Below are positions 43,841 to 52,787 of a stretch of 64,000 bases of DNA, one piece after another. The DNA comes from Halostella limicola (GTDB lineage Archaea; Halobacteriota; Halobacteria; Halobacteriales; Natronoarchaeaceae): contig NZ_RCDI01000001.1 of assembly GCF_003675875.1 (NCBI RefSeq), positions 1,054,001 through 1,118,000 of the forward strand, read 5' to 3'. Position 1 is the first letter of the stretch. Each line of letters begins with the position of its first letter. The notes beneath the pieces are model-generated. The model was not told the origin of the DNA, did not search any database, and saw nothing but the letters and a program-made list of their open reading frames with translations. A program made the translations under genes and the position numbers.

Positions 43841-45658
43841 CTAACTGCCGGGGATTTTCGGTCCGTCCCCGAACAGCGTCGGCGTCCGTGGCCGCGGCGC
43901 CGGGAAGCCGTCGACCGCCTCGCGGACCGCCGCTTCGAGTTCGCCGACCGTCATCGCCGATTCGCGCCCGGTCGCGCGCTCCGCGACCGGCAGGCTCTCC
44001 CGCGCCAGTTCACGGTCGCCGACGACCGCCCGGTACGGCGCGCGGTCGGCGTCGGCACGGGCGATGCGCTCCCCGACGGTCGCCGCCCGGTCGTCCACGT
44101 CGGCGCGGACGCCCGCGTCGCGGAGGCGCTCCGCGACCGCCGAACAGCGGTCGACGTGGTCCTCGCCGACCGGGATCAGCCGGACCTGCGTCGGCGCGAT
44201 CCAGGTCGGCAGTCGGGGCGGGTCGCGGTCGTCAGCGGCGGCCAGCAGGGCCCCGATCGACTCCGTCAGGCTCCCCACCGGCGAGCAGTGGACGAGCGCC
44301 GGCGAGCGTTCCCCGTCGCCGTCCGCGTAGGTCACGCCGAAGCGCTCGGCGGTCTCGTCGTCGAGCGCGACCGTCCCGAGGGTGACGGTCGGTCCGTCGC
44401 CCGCGGTCGCCACGGCGTCGAGCTTCGCGACCCAGTCTCCCCGGGGGTCGGGGAGGACTTCGAGGAGCAAGGGCGCGCCGAGCGCTTCGGGGATCGTTTC
44501 GATCCACGCCGCGTTCGCGTCGCGGAACGCCCGCGTCGCCCGGAGGACGTACTCGCAGTCCAGACCGAGGGCCGCCGTCCCGTCCCGGACCAGCATCGCG
44601 TGGCGCTCGAAGGCCTCCAGTGCGGCCGGCCCGTCGGCGACGGCGGTGCGAATCTCCGGTAGGGTCGCCTCGTCAGGCCCGCCACCGGTCGCCCGCCGGA
44701 ACGTCTGTCCGTCGCGCTCGTAGAGGCTGACGGGCAGGTCGTCGGCGTCCGCGATCGCCTCGCGCAGGAGCGAGCAGTGGACGGCGCAGGCCGTGGCGCG
44801 GAGGCGCCGCCGCCGGTCGCCCGCCTCGGCCCGGTACCGGTCCCCGCCTCCGACTCCCTCCCGGACGCGAACGTCCCGAACGCCGGGGTCGACGAGGTGC
44901 GGCGTCTCGACGGGCGCTGCGCCGACGTCGGCGGCGAGGTCGTCGACGAGCGCCCGCAAGCAGTCCCTGACCACCGTCCCCCGCGGCGTCCAGCGCGGGT
45001 CGTCGGTCGGGCCGTCGGAGGACGCGAGTCCCCAGTCGGCGAGGCGGTCCGCGGCGGCGCGCCACCGTCGACCGTCGCCGCCGGCGTCCCCGCGGTCCAC
45101 CTCTTCGTCGCTCGCCGCCTCCCGCTCGACGACGGCCCGGAGCCCCTCGTCGAGGTCCGGGTTCGCTGCCTCCGGGTCCCGGCGTTCGCCGTCGACGGTC
45201 AGGAGCGTCCAGTCGCTCGGCGGCCGCGAGCCGCTCTCGCGTGCCGGGTGCACGCGCCGGGCGAACGCCGACAGCGGATGACCCTTGCAGGAGACGTCGA
45301 ACGCCAGGTGCCACCCGGCCGGCGCGCGGAGCACCTCGCGGTCGGCGAGGGCCGCCTCGACGCGTTCGAGCACCGACGCCGTCGTCTCCGCGTCCGCCGC
45401 GTCGTCGCTCAGGACCGGGCTCGGGTAGAGCGCGACCCGGTCGGCGTTGAGGCGGTCGGCGGCGGCCCGGACCTCGTCCACCGCGCCGTCGGCCGCCGCG
45501 TCGGGCGCGCCCCCGTCCTCAGCCTCGACGGCGACGAACGCGGCGACGCAGTCGTCCAGCTCGCCGGAGAGGGGAACGTCCCGCTCCGCGCTCGCCTCGT
45601 CGGCGGTCGTGGTGGCCTCGAACGCCGCGCGGTCCGCGTGGACGAACAGCAGTCGCAT
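43841..45658 (-). CDS. Degenerate threonyl-tRNA synthetase-like protein
   Basis: A 605-residue protein with the plan of archaeal ThrRS. The N-terminal editing domain (1-140) begins MRLLFVHADRAAFEA and keeps SCKGHPL with K125, but the usual histidine in the YPxAHLS motif is V82 (YPSPVLSDD). The catalytic part (200-475) is badly altered: motif 2 reads TFRRATGGG and motif 3 HCSPVGSLTES, where H-R-A-x-x-G-S-x-E-R is normal. The anticodon-binding domain (485-590) is well kept (LPTWIAPTQVRLIPV). It is unlikely to charge tRNA; tRNA binding or trans-editing is possible. True ThrRS is not in this window. Confidence 0.82.
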   Translation of the reverse strand: MRLLFVHADRAAFEATTTADEASAERDVPLSGELDDCVAAFVAVEAEDGGAPDAAADGAVDEVRAAADRLNADRVALYPSPVLSDDAADAETTASVLERVEAALADREVLRAPAGWHLAFDVSCKGHPLSAFARRVHPARESGSRPPSDWTLLTVDGERRDPEAANPDLDEGLRAVVEREAASDEEVDRGDAGGDGRRWRAAADRLADWGLASSDGPTDDPRWTPRGTVVRDCLRALVDDLAADVGAAPVETPHLVDPGVRDVRVREGVGGGDRYRAEAGDRRRRLRATACAVHCSLLREAIADADDLPVSLYERDGQTFRRATGGGPDEATLPEIRTAVADGPAALEAFERHAMLVRDGTAALGLDCEYVLRATRAFRDANAAWIETIPEALGAPLLLEVLPDPRGDWVAKLDAVATAGDGPTVTLGTVALDDETAERFGVTYADGDGERSPALVHCSPVGSLTESIGALLAAADDRDPPRLPTWIAPTQVRLIPVGEDHVDRCSAVAERLRDAGVRADVDDRAATVGERIARADADRAPYRAVVGDRELARESLPVAERATGRESAMTVGELEAAVREAVDGFPAPRPRTPTLFGDGPKIPGS

Positions 45659-45736
45659 AGCGGAGGATTCCGCCGGCCGGTGAAAAGCGTGCCGTCGTCG
45701 GCGGAGCGGTCCCGGGATCGTCCCCCTTCGGCCGCG

Positions 45737-46789
45737 CTACTCCTCGCCGGCGGACGAAGTCTGCTCCCGGTCGTCGCCGGACGACCGCCGCGTCTCCCGC
45801 AGGACGAACGGTCCGACAGAGAGCGTCCGCTTCGTCAGCGTCAGCATCCGGAGCAGGAACGCGAGCAGGACGGCGATCGGAAACAGCGCCAGCGTGAACG
45901 CCAGCGCGACGGCGAGGTAGCTGTTCTCGATGTGGAGCGTCGTCCCGGCGACTTCCGTGGGGTCGAAGATAAGAAGCATGTACGCCGACAGCGCCAGCGC
46001 CGGCATCGCGCTGTACAGCATCACCTGCGAGAGGTTGACGAACTCCCACTGGAGGTACTTCGACTTGACGTACTCCCGCGCCGGGCCGAGCAACTGCAGC
46101 CCGTCGAGCAGCTCGTCGAACGCCCGCTCCGTCTCGACGGAGAACGCGTCGCGGTTCGCCGTCCGGAGGCGCTGGGCGGCGTCCATCTTCCAGGCGTAGT
46201 TGTAGTTCAACACCGGCAGGAGGACCTCGAAGGAGCCGAACTCGGCTCCCTCTAGGTCGCCGATGACCTTCTCGCCGTGGTCGACCACCTCCGTGACGTA
46301 CGTCGAGACGGCGTCGCCCGCGCCGTCCCGCTCGGCGGCGTCGGCTACCGCTCTTGCGCGGTCGCTGACCGTCTCGATCACCGCCACGAGGAAGAGTCCC
46401 GGCTCCGCCGGACTCACGCCCACCGACGAGAGGTCCTCCAGGTCGCGGCGGAAGGTCAGCTGCTCGTCCATCCGTTCTCGCACGTCCCCGATGGTGCCGA
46501 GCTCCTGCGAGAGGACGATCTGCGAGACCGTCAACACGAATGCGACCGCCGTGACGACGGCGATGATCGTCGAACTGAACAGCGACCCGATCGCGTTCGT
46601 CCCGATGAACCTCTCCATCGAACTCGTCCCGATGACCGCCAGACCGACGAGGAGGAGAAAGGTTCCGAGGAGGATCAGCGCGACGAGGGCCCACCGGTTT
46701 CCGGTGATCAGAAACCAGAACTGCACCCGGCTCTCGTCGGAGCGCTCACGCATCGTGTCCGCCGGCGGCGAGAGGTCGCTGTCGTCCAT
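45737..46789 (-). CDS. Four-span membrane protein, paralogue A
   Basis: A 350-residue protein. Two spans lie near the N-terminus (about 30-52 and 68-92), a soluble domain of about 160 residues follows, and two spans near 265-325. Shared words with the divergent gene at 47097 are LNYNYAWK, LGPAREYVKSKY and KRTLSVGPFVLRE, and both have EPGLF/EPAAF before the soluble domain. The acidic tail is SSGDDREQTSSAGEE. No known family or motif. It probably forms a module with the DUF4177-like gene and its paralogue. Confidence 0.78.
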   Translation of the reverse strand: MDDSDLSPPADTMRERSDESRVQFWFLITGNRWALVALILLGTFLLLVGLAVIGTSSMERFIGTNAIGSLFSSTIIAVVTAVAFVLTVSQIVLSQELGTIGDVRERMDEQLTFRRDLEDLSSVGVSPAEPGLFLVAVIETVSDRARAVADAAERDGAGDAVSTYVTEVVDHGEKVIGDLEGAEFGSFEVLLPVLNYNYAWKMDAAQRLRTANRDAFSVETERAFDELLDGLQLLGPAREYVKSKYLQWEFVNLSQVMLYSAMPALALSAYMLLIFDPTEVAGTTLHIENSYLAVALAFTLALFPIAVLLAFLLRMLTLTKRTLSVGPFVLRETRRSSGDDREQTSSAGEE

Positions 46790-46820
46790 CCTCCGCGCTA
46801 CGACGGACGCGCGGAAAGGC

Positions 46821-46997
46821 CTAGGTCTCCCGCCGGAAGACGAACAGGATCGTCGACTCGCCGAGGGTGATCGTCTCGTCCAGTTCCCAGCCGTCGGCCG
46901 CCGCCTCGTTGAGCACGTCCTCGAACCGCCTGCTGTCGAGTTCGGTCGGGTAGATCGACACGTCGTGGACGCGGTACTCGTAGCGCTGGTCTCCCAT
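46821..46997 (-). CDS. DUF4177-like small protein
   Basis: A 58-residue protein, MGDQRYEYRVHDV through LNEAAADGWELDETI to ILFVFRRET. The YEY...LNxxxxxGWEL...FxR pattern is that of DUF4177, a small alpha/beta domain of unknown role. It starts at ATG 46997, 99 bases from the divergent paralogue B gene, and its stop is 31 bases before the start of paralogue A, so the two minus-strand genes are likely one transcript. Confidence 0.75.
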   Translation of the reverse strand: MGDQRYEYRVHDVSIYPTELDSRRFEDVLNEAAADGWELDETITLGESTILFVFRRET

Positions 46998-47096
46998 GAC
47001 CGAGCGGTCAACGGGTGCGGTGATAACCGTCGGGTCCGACCGACGACTGCCGTCGTCCCGCCGCGACTTTTCCGTCTGGTCGTCGTACCGTCGGCC

Positions 47097-48119
47097 ATGG
47101 CAGACGAGGGCAGTCCGGAGGACACGATGCGAGGGCGCGGCATCGACAGCCGCCTCCGTCTCTGGCTCCTCCTCGGCGCGAACCGCTGGGTGATCGTTGC
47201 GGCGCTCGCGGTCGTGCTGTTCGCCACGCTCGTCGTCCTCGGCACGCTCGACGCCACGCCGCTGCGGTCGACGATGCGGGGCAGCGACCCGACCGAAACC
47301 GTCTTCCAGGCGCTCATCACGTCGATCATCACCGGCGTGACGCTCGTCGTCACGATCAACCAGCTCGTTCTCTCGGCGGAGCTCGGCCCGCTCGGCGACC
47401 AGCGGGCGCGGATGTCGAACTCGATGGAGTTCCGCGCGGACACGGAGGACATGTTCGGCGAAGTGAGCCCGACGGAACCCGCCGCCTTTCTCCAGGCGCT
47501 CGTCGAGACGTCGGCCGACCGTGCCGCCGACCTCCGAGACAGCGTCGCCGGCGCGGACGACCGGGCGCTGCGCGACGACGTCGAGGAGTACACCGAGGGG
47601 CTCATCGACCACGCCCGGACGGTCTCCGACCAGTTAGAGGACGCCGAGTTCGGGTCCTACGACGTGATCCAGGCGGCGCTGAACTACAACTACAGCTGGA
47701 AGATATACAGGGCGCGGCAGCTCCGCGACGACTACGGCGACGGGCACTCCGCCGAGCGGCGCGAGGCGTTCGACGAACTCGTGCGGGTGCTGACGTTCTT
47801 CGGTCCCGCGAGAGAGCACATCAAGACGCTGTACTTCCGGTGGGAGCTGGTCGACCTCTCGCGGGCGATGATCTACACGTCGCTCCCGGCGCTCGGCGCG
47901 GCCATCGCCGCGCTCCTGTTTCTGGACGCGCCGTCGTTCCCCGGGGCGACGCTCGGGCTGGACAACGTCCTCCTGATCGTCTGTCTCGGCGTCACGGCGT
48001 CCGTCCTCCCGTTTCTCGTGCTCATCTCGTACATTCTCAGGATCGCGACCATCGCGAAGCGGACGCTGTCGGTCGGCCCGTTCATCCTCCGGGAGTCGGA
48101 GCGCTCGGGCGGCGACTGA
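47097..48119 (+). CDS. Four-span membrane protein, paralogue B
   Basis: A 340-residue protein with the same plan as paralogue A: spans near 28-52, 68-92, 262-285 and 292-320, with the soluble domain between. Shared words include LNYNYSWK, FGPAREHIKTLY and KRTLSVGPFILRE. N-terminus MADEGSPEDTMRGRG is polar. The function is unknown; the shape is that of a small channel or sensor. Its stop lies one base from the stop of pspA on the other strand. Confidence 0.78.
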   Translation: MADEGSPEDTMRGRGIDSRLRLWLLLGANRWVIVAALAVVLFATLVVLGTLDATPLRSTMRGSDPTETVFQALITSIITGVTLVVTINQLVLSAELGPLGDQRARMSNSMEFRADTEDMFGEVSPTEPAAFLQALVETSADRAADLRDSVAGADDRALRDDVEEYTEGLIDHARTVSDQLEDAEFGSYDVIQAALNYNYSWKIYRARQLRDDYGDGHSAERREAFDELVRVLTFFGPAREHIKTLYFRWELVDLSRAMIYTSLPALGAAIAALLFLDAPSFPGATLGLDNVLLIVCLGVTASVLPFLVLISYILRIATIAKRTLSVGPFILRESERSGGD

Positions 48120-48120
48120 G

Positions 48121-48960
48121 CTACGTCTCCTCGCTTTTGATGTCCTCTAGCTCCTCCTCGACCTCGGACTCGTCGACGTTCACGTCGACCTCCTCGCCGG
48201 TGTCGCTCTCGAACTCGACTTCCTCCTCGCCCGGCGGCTCCGCCTCCTCTTCGGCCGCGGTCTCCTTGCCCATCTCCGATTTCAGCGTGTCAAGCTCGGC
48301 GTCGACCTCGCCCTTCGAGCGGACCTCCTCCAGCTCGCGGTCGAGCTGGTCCTTGTCGGACATGGCGTCCTCGAACACGCCGGTCTCCTGGAGCTCGTCC
48401 ATGGCGGCGGCGCGCGCCTCCATGTCGTCGGTGCGCTCCTCCGCGCGCTCGATGGCGCGGCCGACGTCCTCCATCTCGTCGCCGGCCCCGGTCATCGCCT
48501 CGGAGACGCGAGCGCTCGCCTCGGCGGCCTCGTGGCGGGCCTTGATCGTCTCTTTCCGGGTGCGGAACTCCTCGATGCGCTGCTGGAGCGTCTCTTTCTT
48601 CTCGACGAGGTTGTCCTGCGTGTTCTGGAGGTCGGCGATCTGGGCCTCCAGCTCCTCGATCTGAGTCATCTTCGCCTTCTTCTTCTCCAGCGCGCGCCGC
48701 GCGAGGTCGTCGCGGTCCTGCCGGACGGCCTCCCGCGCCTGTTCGTTGTGCTTGTCGACGTTCTCCTCGAGCCGGCGCTTCTGCATCTCCAGGCGCTTCT
48801 TCTGGGTGGTGAGATCGGCGATCCCACGTTTCACGTCCTGTAGCTCGTCGCGCATCTGCTCGTAGGAATAGTCCAACGTCTCCGTTGGGTCTTCGGCCCG
48901 GTTGAGCAAGGCGTTGACCTTCGAGCGAATGACGTAAGAGGCCCGCGAGAGTATTCCCAT
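48121..48960 (-). CDS. pspA: PspA/IM30 family membrane-stress protein
   Basis: A 279-residue PspA/IM30 (ESCRT-III-like) protein. It starts MGILSRASYVIRSKVNALLN, an amphipathic helix that binds membranes, followed by long coiled-coil helices (30-190) with ERAEERTDDMEAR. The last 70 residues form an acidic tail (EEEVEFESDTGEEVDV) longer than in bacteria. PspA proteins stabilise damaged membranes. The start codon is 27 bases from a TATA element that may also serve the divergent hydrolase. Confidence 0.93.
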   Translation of the reverse strand: MGILSRASYVIRSKVNALLNRAEDPTETLDYSYEQMRDELQDVKRGIADLTTQKKRLEMQKRRLEENVDKHNEQAREAVRQDRDDLARRALEKKKAKMTQIEELEAQIADLQNTQDNLVEKKETLQQRIEEFRTRKETIKARHEAAEASARVSEAMTGAGDEMEDVGRAIERAEERTDDMEARAAAMDELQETGVFEDAMSDKDQLDRELEEVRSKGEVDAELDTLKSEMGKETAAEEEAEPPGEEEVEFESDTGEEVDVNVDESEVEEELEDIKSEET

Positions 48961-48983
48961 ACCATTATTTATGCGACCCGCGA

Positions 48984-48991
48984 CTTAAAAT
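48984..48991. promoter_or_regulatory. Shared near-symmetric TATA box for pspA and hydrolase
   Basis: CTTAAAAT on plus, ATTTTAAG on minus. The centre of TTAAAA (48987.5) is exactly midway between the first base of the pspA start codon (48960) and that of the hydrolase (49015), 27.5 bases from each. One element could thus drive two leaderless divergent transcripts. No second AT-rich box lies in the 54-base gap except ATTATTTAT right beside the pspA start. Confidence 0.6.
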
Positions 48992-49014
48992 CCTGACTCC
49001 ACCTAGTGACGAAC

Positions 49015-49623
49015 ATGTCTCCGAACGACGTACTACTGCCGGGCGGACGCGACGTGCGCGGCACGCTCGACGGGGCCGACGGCGCGGGCGACGCGGCGAC
49101 CTGCGTCGTCGCCTGCCCGCCCCACCCCCAGCACCGCGGGCACCGCGGCGACGACCGGCTCGTCTCCGTGAGCGACGCGCTCGCGGACCGCGGGACGGAC
49201 TGCCTCCGCTTCGACTACGGCGACTGGGACGAGGGGTACGGCGAGCGCGAGGACGCGCGCAACGCCGTCCGCTGGGCCGCCGAGCGCTACGATCGGGTCG
49301 GTCTCTTCGGCTACAGCTTCGGCGGGGCGATGGCGCTGCTCGCGGGCGCGACGGTCGACCGCGAGGTCGTCGGCGTCTCCGTGCTCGCGCCCGCCCCGAA
49401 ACTGGCCGACGACCTGGACGCCGCCGCGGCGCTGACCGACCTCGGCTGCCCGGCGCAGGTCATCTACGGCGAGCGCGACGGGACGGTCGACGCGACGCCG
49501 GTCGCCGCGGCGGCGCGCGAGCGCGGCGACGAGGTGGTCGAACTCTCCGCGGACCACTTCTTCCTCGGGAAGCACGACCGGATCGGCGAACGCGTCGCGG
49601 ACTTCTTCGACCGCTCGCCGTAG
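49015..49623 (+). CDS. Alpha/beta hydrolase (dienelactone-hydrolase-like)
   Basis: A 202-residue small alpha/beta hydrolase. The nucleophile is S101 in FGYSFGG, the acid is probably in YGERDGTVD near 156-164, and the histidine is in LSADHFFLGKHD near 184. The HPQHRGHRGDDR loop (37-48) is typical of esterases acting on lipids or alpha/beta hydrolases of unknown substrate. A GTG three codons upstream is possible; ATG 49015 matches the shared TATA spacing. Confidence 0.88.
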   Translation: MSPNDVLLPGGRDVRGTLDGADGAGDAATCVVACPPHPQHRGHRGDDRLVSVSDALADRGTDCLRFDYGDWDEGYGEREDARNAVRWAAERYDRVGLFGYSFGGAMALLAGATVDREVVGVSVLAPAPKLADDLDAAAALTDLGCPAQVIYGERDGTVDATPVAAAARERGDEVVELSADHFFLGKHDRIGERVADFFDRSP

Positions 49624-49704
49624 ACCGCTCGCCGCGCCGTGCAATCGTTCTGCACACGGGGCGCTCTCCGAAATCGTTTTGACTCGGGATTGCGGAGAAT
49701 CGGT

Positions 49705-51384
49705 ATGCCGACCGATCCTGAATCCGAATACGACCCCACCCTGGGGAACAAGTTCATCTTCGTCACGGGAGGTGTCATGTCCGGGCTCGGCAAGGGGATC
49801 ACCGCCGCGAGCACCGGCCGACTCCTGAAGAACGCCGGGTTCGACGTGACGGCGGTGAAGATCGACCCGTACCTCAACGTCGACGCCGGGACGATGAACC
49901 CGTACCAGCACGGCGAGGTGTACGTGCTGAAAGACGGGGGCGAGGTCGACCTCGACCTGGGGAACTACGAGCGGTTCCTCGACGAGGACATGACCTTCGA
50001 CCACAACATCACGACGGGCAAGACCTACCAGCACGTCATCGAGAAGGAGCGCGCGGGCGACTACCTCGGGAAGACGGTCCAGATCATCCCGCACGTCACG
50101 ACCGACATCAAGCGGCGCATCCGCGAGGCCGCCGAGGGCACCGACGTCTGTCTCATCGAAGTCGGCGGCACCGTCGGCGACATCGAGGGGATGCCCTACC
50201 TCGAAGCGCTCCGCCAGTTCGCCCACGAGGAGGAGGACGACGACATCCTCTTCACTCACGTCACCCTCGTCCCCTACTCGAAAAACGGCGAGCAGAAGAC
50301 CAAGCCCACGCAACACAGCGTCAAGGAGCTCCGCTCTATCGGCCTCCAGCCGGACATTCTCGTCGGGCGCGCCGACGACAAGCTCGAACCGCACACCAAG
50401 GAAAAGATCGCGCTGTTCTGCGACGTCCCGACCGACGCCGTCTTCTCTAACCCCGACGTCGAGGACATCTACCACGTGCCGCTGATGGTCGAGGAGGAGG
50501 GCCTCGACGAGTACGTCATGCAGGAGCTCGGCCTCGCGGACGAGGCGCTGCCGAAGGCCGACCGCGACAACCGCTGGCGCGAGGTCGTCACCCGCGAGCG
50601 CGAGGGCGAGGTCGACATCGCGCTCGTCGGCAAGTACGACCTGGAGGACGCGTACATGTCCGTCAACGAGGCGCTGAAACACGCCGGCCTCGCGAAGGGC
50701 GTCAACGTGAACATCCACTGGGTCGACTCCGACGAGATGGTCGACGAGACCGACGGCGGCGAACACCGCCGCCGCCTGGAGTCCGCGGACGGCATCGTCG
50801 TCCCCGGCGGGTTCGGCTCCCGCGGCACCGAGGGGAAGATCAGCGCGATCCGGTACGCCCGCGAGAACGACGTCCCCTTCCTCGGGCTCTGTCTGGGCTT
50901 CCAGATGGCCGTCGTCGAAGTCGCGCGCAACGTGCTGGGCTACGAGGACGCCCACAGCGCGGAGATGGACCCCGACACGAACAACCCCGTCATCGACATC
51001 CTGCCCGAGCAGTACGAGGTCTCGGACATGGGTGGCACGATGCGCCTCGGCGCGCACCAGACGGACATCACGCCCGGCACCCTCGCGGAGGAGGTGTACG
51101 GGTCGACGGCCTGCACCGAGCGCCACCGCCACCGCTACGAGGTGAACCCGAACTACTTCGAGGACTTCGCCGACACCGACATCGCGTTCTCCGGGCGCGC
51201 GGGCAACCGCATGGAGATCCTCGAACACGAGGACCACCCGTACTTCCTCGGGACGCAGTTCCACCCCGAGTTCCGGTCCCGTCCCGACCGGGCATCGCCG
51301 CCCTTCGTCGGCCTGCTCGAAGCGGTGATGGAGCGGACCGGGATCGACGGCGCGGCCGCCGAGGGAACGGAGGTGGAGGCCTGA
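49705..51384 (+). CDS. pyrG: CTP synthase
   Basis: A 559-residue CTP synthase that aminates UTP to CTP using glutamine. The amidoligase domain opens with [20 protein letters not shown] and holds the Mg site in [16 protein letters not shown]. The glutaminase domain has C396 in GLCLGFQ and H520/E522 in FHPEF. The start is ATG 49705 ([11 protein letters not shown]). The stop overlaps the guaAb start (TGATG), making a three-gene operon of nucleotide synthesis. Confidence 0.97.
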   Translation: MPTDPESEYDPTLGNKFIFVTGGVMSGLGKGITAASTGRLLKNAGFDVTAVKIDPYLNVDAGTMNPYQHGEVYVLKDGGEVDLDLGNYERFLDEDMTFDHNITTGKTYQHVIEKERAGDYLGKTVQIIPHVTTDIKRRIREAAEGTDVCLIEVGGTVGDIEGMPYLEALRQFAHEEEDDDILFTHVTLVPYSKNGEQKTKPTQHSVKELRSIGLQPDILVGRADDKLEPHTKEKIALFCDVPTDAVFSNPDVEDIYHVPLMVEEEGLDEYVMQELGLADEALPKADRDNRWREVVTREREGEVDIALVGKYDLEDAYMSVNEALKHAGLAKGVNVNIHWVDSDEMVDETDGGEHRRRLESADGIVVPGGFGSRGTEGKISAIRYARENDVPFLGLCLGFQMAVVEVARNVLGYEDAHSAEMDPDTNNPVIDILPEQYEVSDMGGTMRLGAHQTDITPGTLAEEVYGSTACTERHRHRYEVNPNYFEDFADTDIAFSGRAGNRMEILEHEDHPYFLGTQFHPEFRSRPDRASPPFVGLLEAVMERTGIDGAAAEGTEVEA

Positions 51385-52301
51385 TGGTCGACGTCGACTC
51401 CTTCATCGACGAGAAGATCGAGGAGATCAGCGAGGCCGTGGGCGACGCCAACGCCGTCATCGCGCTGTCTGGCGGCGTCGACTCCTCGACGGCCGCCGCG
51501 CTGGCCTACGAGGCCATCGGCGACCAGCTGACGCCCGTCTACGTCGACACCGGCCTGATGCGGAAAGGCGAGACGGACCAGATCCGGGAGACGTTCGACT
51601 ACATGGACTCGCTCCGGATCGTCGACGCCAAAGACCGCTTCCTCGACGCGCTCGGCGGCACCACCGACCCCGAGGAGAAGCGCCACATCATCGGCGAGCA
51701 GTTCATCCGGGAGTTCGAGACGGTCGCGAAGGAGGAGGACGCCGACTACCTCGTGCAGGGGACGATCTACCCCGACCGGATCGAGAGCGAGGGGACGATC
51801 AAGTCCCACCACAACGTCGGCGGCCTGCCCGACGTGGTCGACTTCGACGGCATCGTCGAGCCGATGCGCGACCTTTACAAGGACGAGGTCCGCGAGGTCG
51901 CCCGCGAACTCGACCTCGACGAGCTCGTCGCCGAGCGGATGCCGTTCCCGGGTCCCGGGCTGGCCGTTCGCATCATCGGAGAGGTCACCGAGGAGAAGCT
52001 GGAGGTCGCGCGCGAGGCCAACCACGTCGTCGAGGAGGAACTGGAGGAGTACGAGCCGTGGCAGGCGCTCGCCGCCGTAATCGGCAAGGCGACCGGCGTC
52101 AAGGGCGACAACCGCGTCCACGGCTGGGTCGTCTCCGTCCGCTCGGTCGAGTCCCGCGACGGGATGACCGCCCGTGCTCAGGAGATCGACTGGGAGACGC
52201 TCCAGCGGATCCAGTCCCGCATCACCGGCGCCCACGAGAACGTCGCGCGCGTCGTCTACGACGTGACACACAAGCCTCCGGCCACCATAGAGTACGAGTG
52301 A
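51384..52301 (+). CDS. guaAb: GMP synthase, PP-ATPase subunit
   Basis: A 305-residue synthetase subunit of the split archaeal GMP synthase. It adenylates XMP and transfers ammonia to form GMP. The PP-loop is ALSGGVDSS (near 28-36), with [14 protein letters not shown] near 190 and the C-terminal dimer domain ending [12 protein letters not shown]-like ([12 protein letters not shown]). The glutaminase subunit (guaAa) is not in this window. Both ends overlap neighbouring genes by one base. Confidence 0.96.
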   Translation: MVDVDSFIDEKIEEISEAVGDANAVIALSGGVDSSTAAALAYEAIGDQLTPVYVDTGLMRKGETDQIRETFDYMDSLRIVDAKDRFLDALGGTTDPEEKRHIIGEQFIREFETVAKEEDADYLVQGTIYPDRIESEGTIKSHHNVGGLPDVVDFDGIVEPMRDLYKDEVREVARELDLDELVAERMPFPGPGLAVRIIGEVTEEKLEVAREANHVVEEELEEYEPWQALAAVIGKATGVKGDNRVHGWVVSVRSVESRDGMTARAQEIDWETLQRIQSRITGAHENVARVVYDVTHKPPATIEYE

Positions 52302-52627
52302 TGAAGGTAGTGTTCGCGGGTCACGACGACGACGGACTGGCGGAGCGCCTGGAGGGCGAGGGCAACGAGGTCACGGTGGTCGAGGACATCGCCACGCGCC
52401 CCGCCCTCGAAGAGTCGGGCATCGTCGGCGCAGACCTGTTCGTCCTCACCGACGTCGGGCAGGCGACGGCGGTCCCGATCGCGAAGGACCTGAACGACGA
52501 CCTCCGCGTGGTCATCTACTCGCGGGACTCGCTCCCCGAGTTCGCCAGCGCGCAGGTCGACCTCGCGGTCGACCCCGACCTGCTCGGTCCGGACGCTGTC
52601 GCCGAGGAACTGAGCGGGAGCGCGTAA
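52301..52627 (+). CDS. Small Rossmann-like protein in the pyrG operon (DUF7126-like)
   Basis: A 108-residue protein with alternating strands and helices: [65 protein letters not shown]. It resembles half a receiver or TrkA-N fold. Haloarchaeal homologues sit beside pyrG-guaAb and are sometimes mislabelled CTP synthetase; the sequence has no synthetase motif. The one-base overlap with guaAb implies co-expression. A regulatory role in CTP/GMP synthesis is conceivable but unproven. Confidence 0.78.
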   Translation: MKVVFAGHDDDGLAERLEGEGNEVTVVEDIATRPALEESGIVGADLFVLTDVGQATAVPIAKDLNDDLRVVIYSRDSLPEFASAQVDLAVDPDLLGPDAVAEELSGSA

Positions 52628-52787
52628 CCGCCGGACGGCGACCCTCAGGGATCGATGCGGGTCGCGGTCTCGGCCGGCCGACCCGTTCGGTAACCCACAC
52701 TTGCGTCGGACCGCCGTCTGTTGCAGTGCTTTTCGCGGCCGCTACGCCGGTCATTACAATACTCGGGTGCGACAGAGGCGGAGGCGT

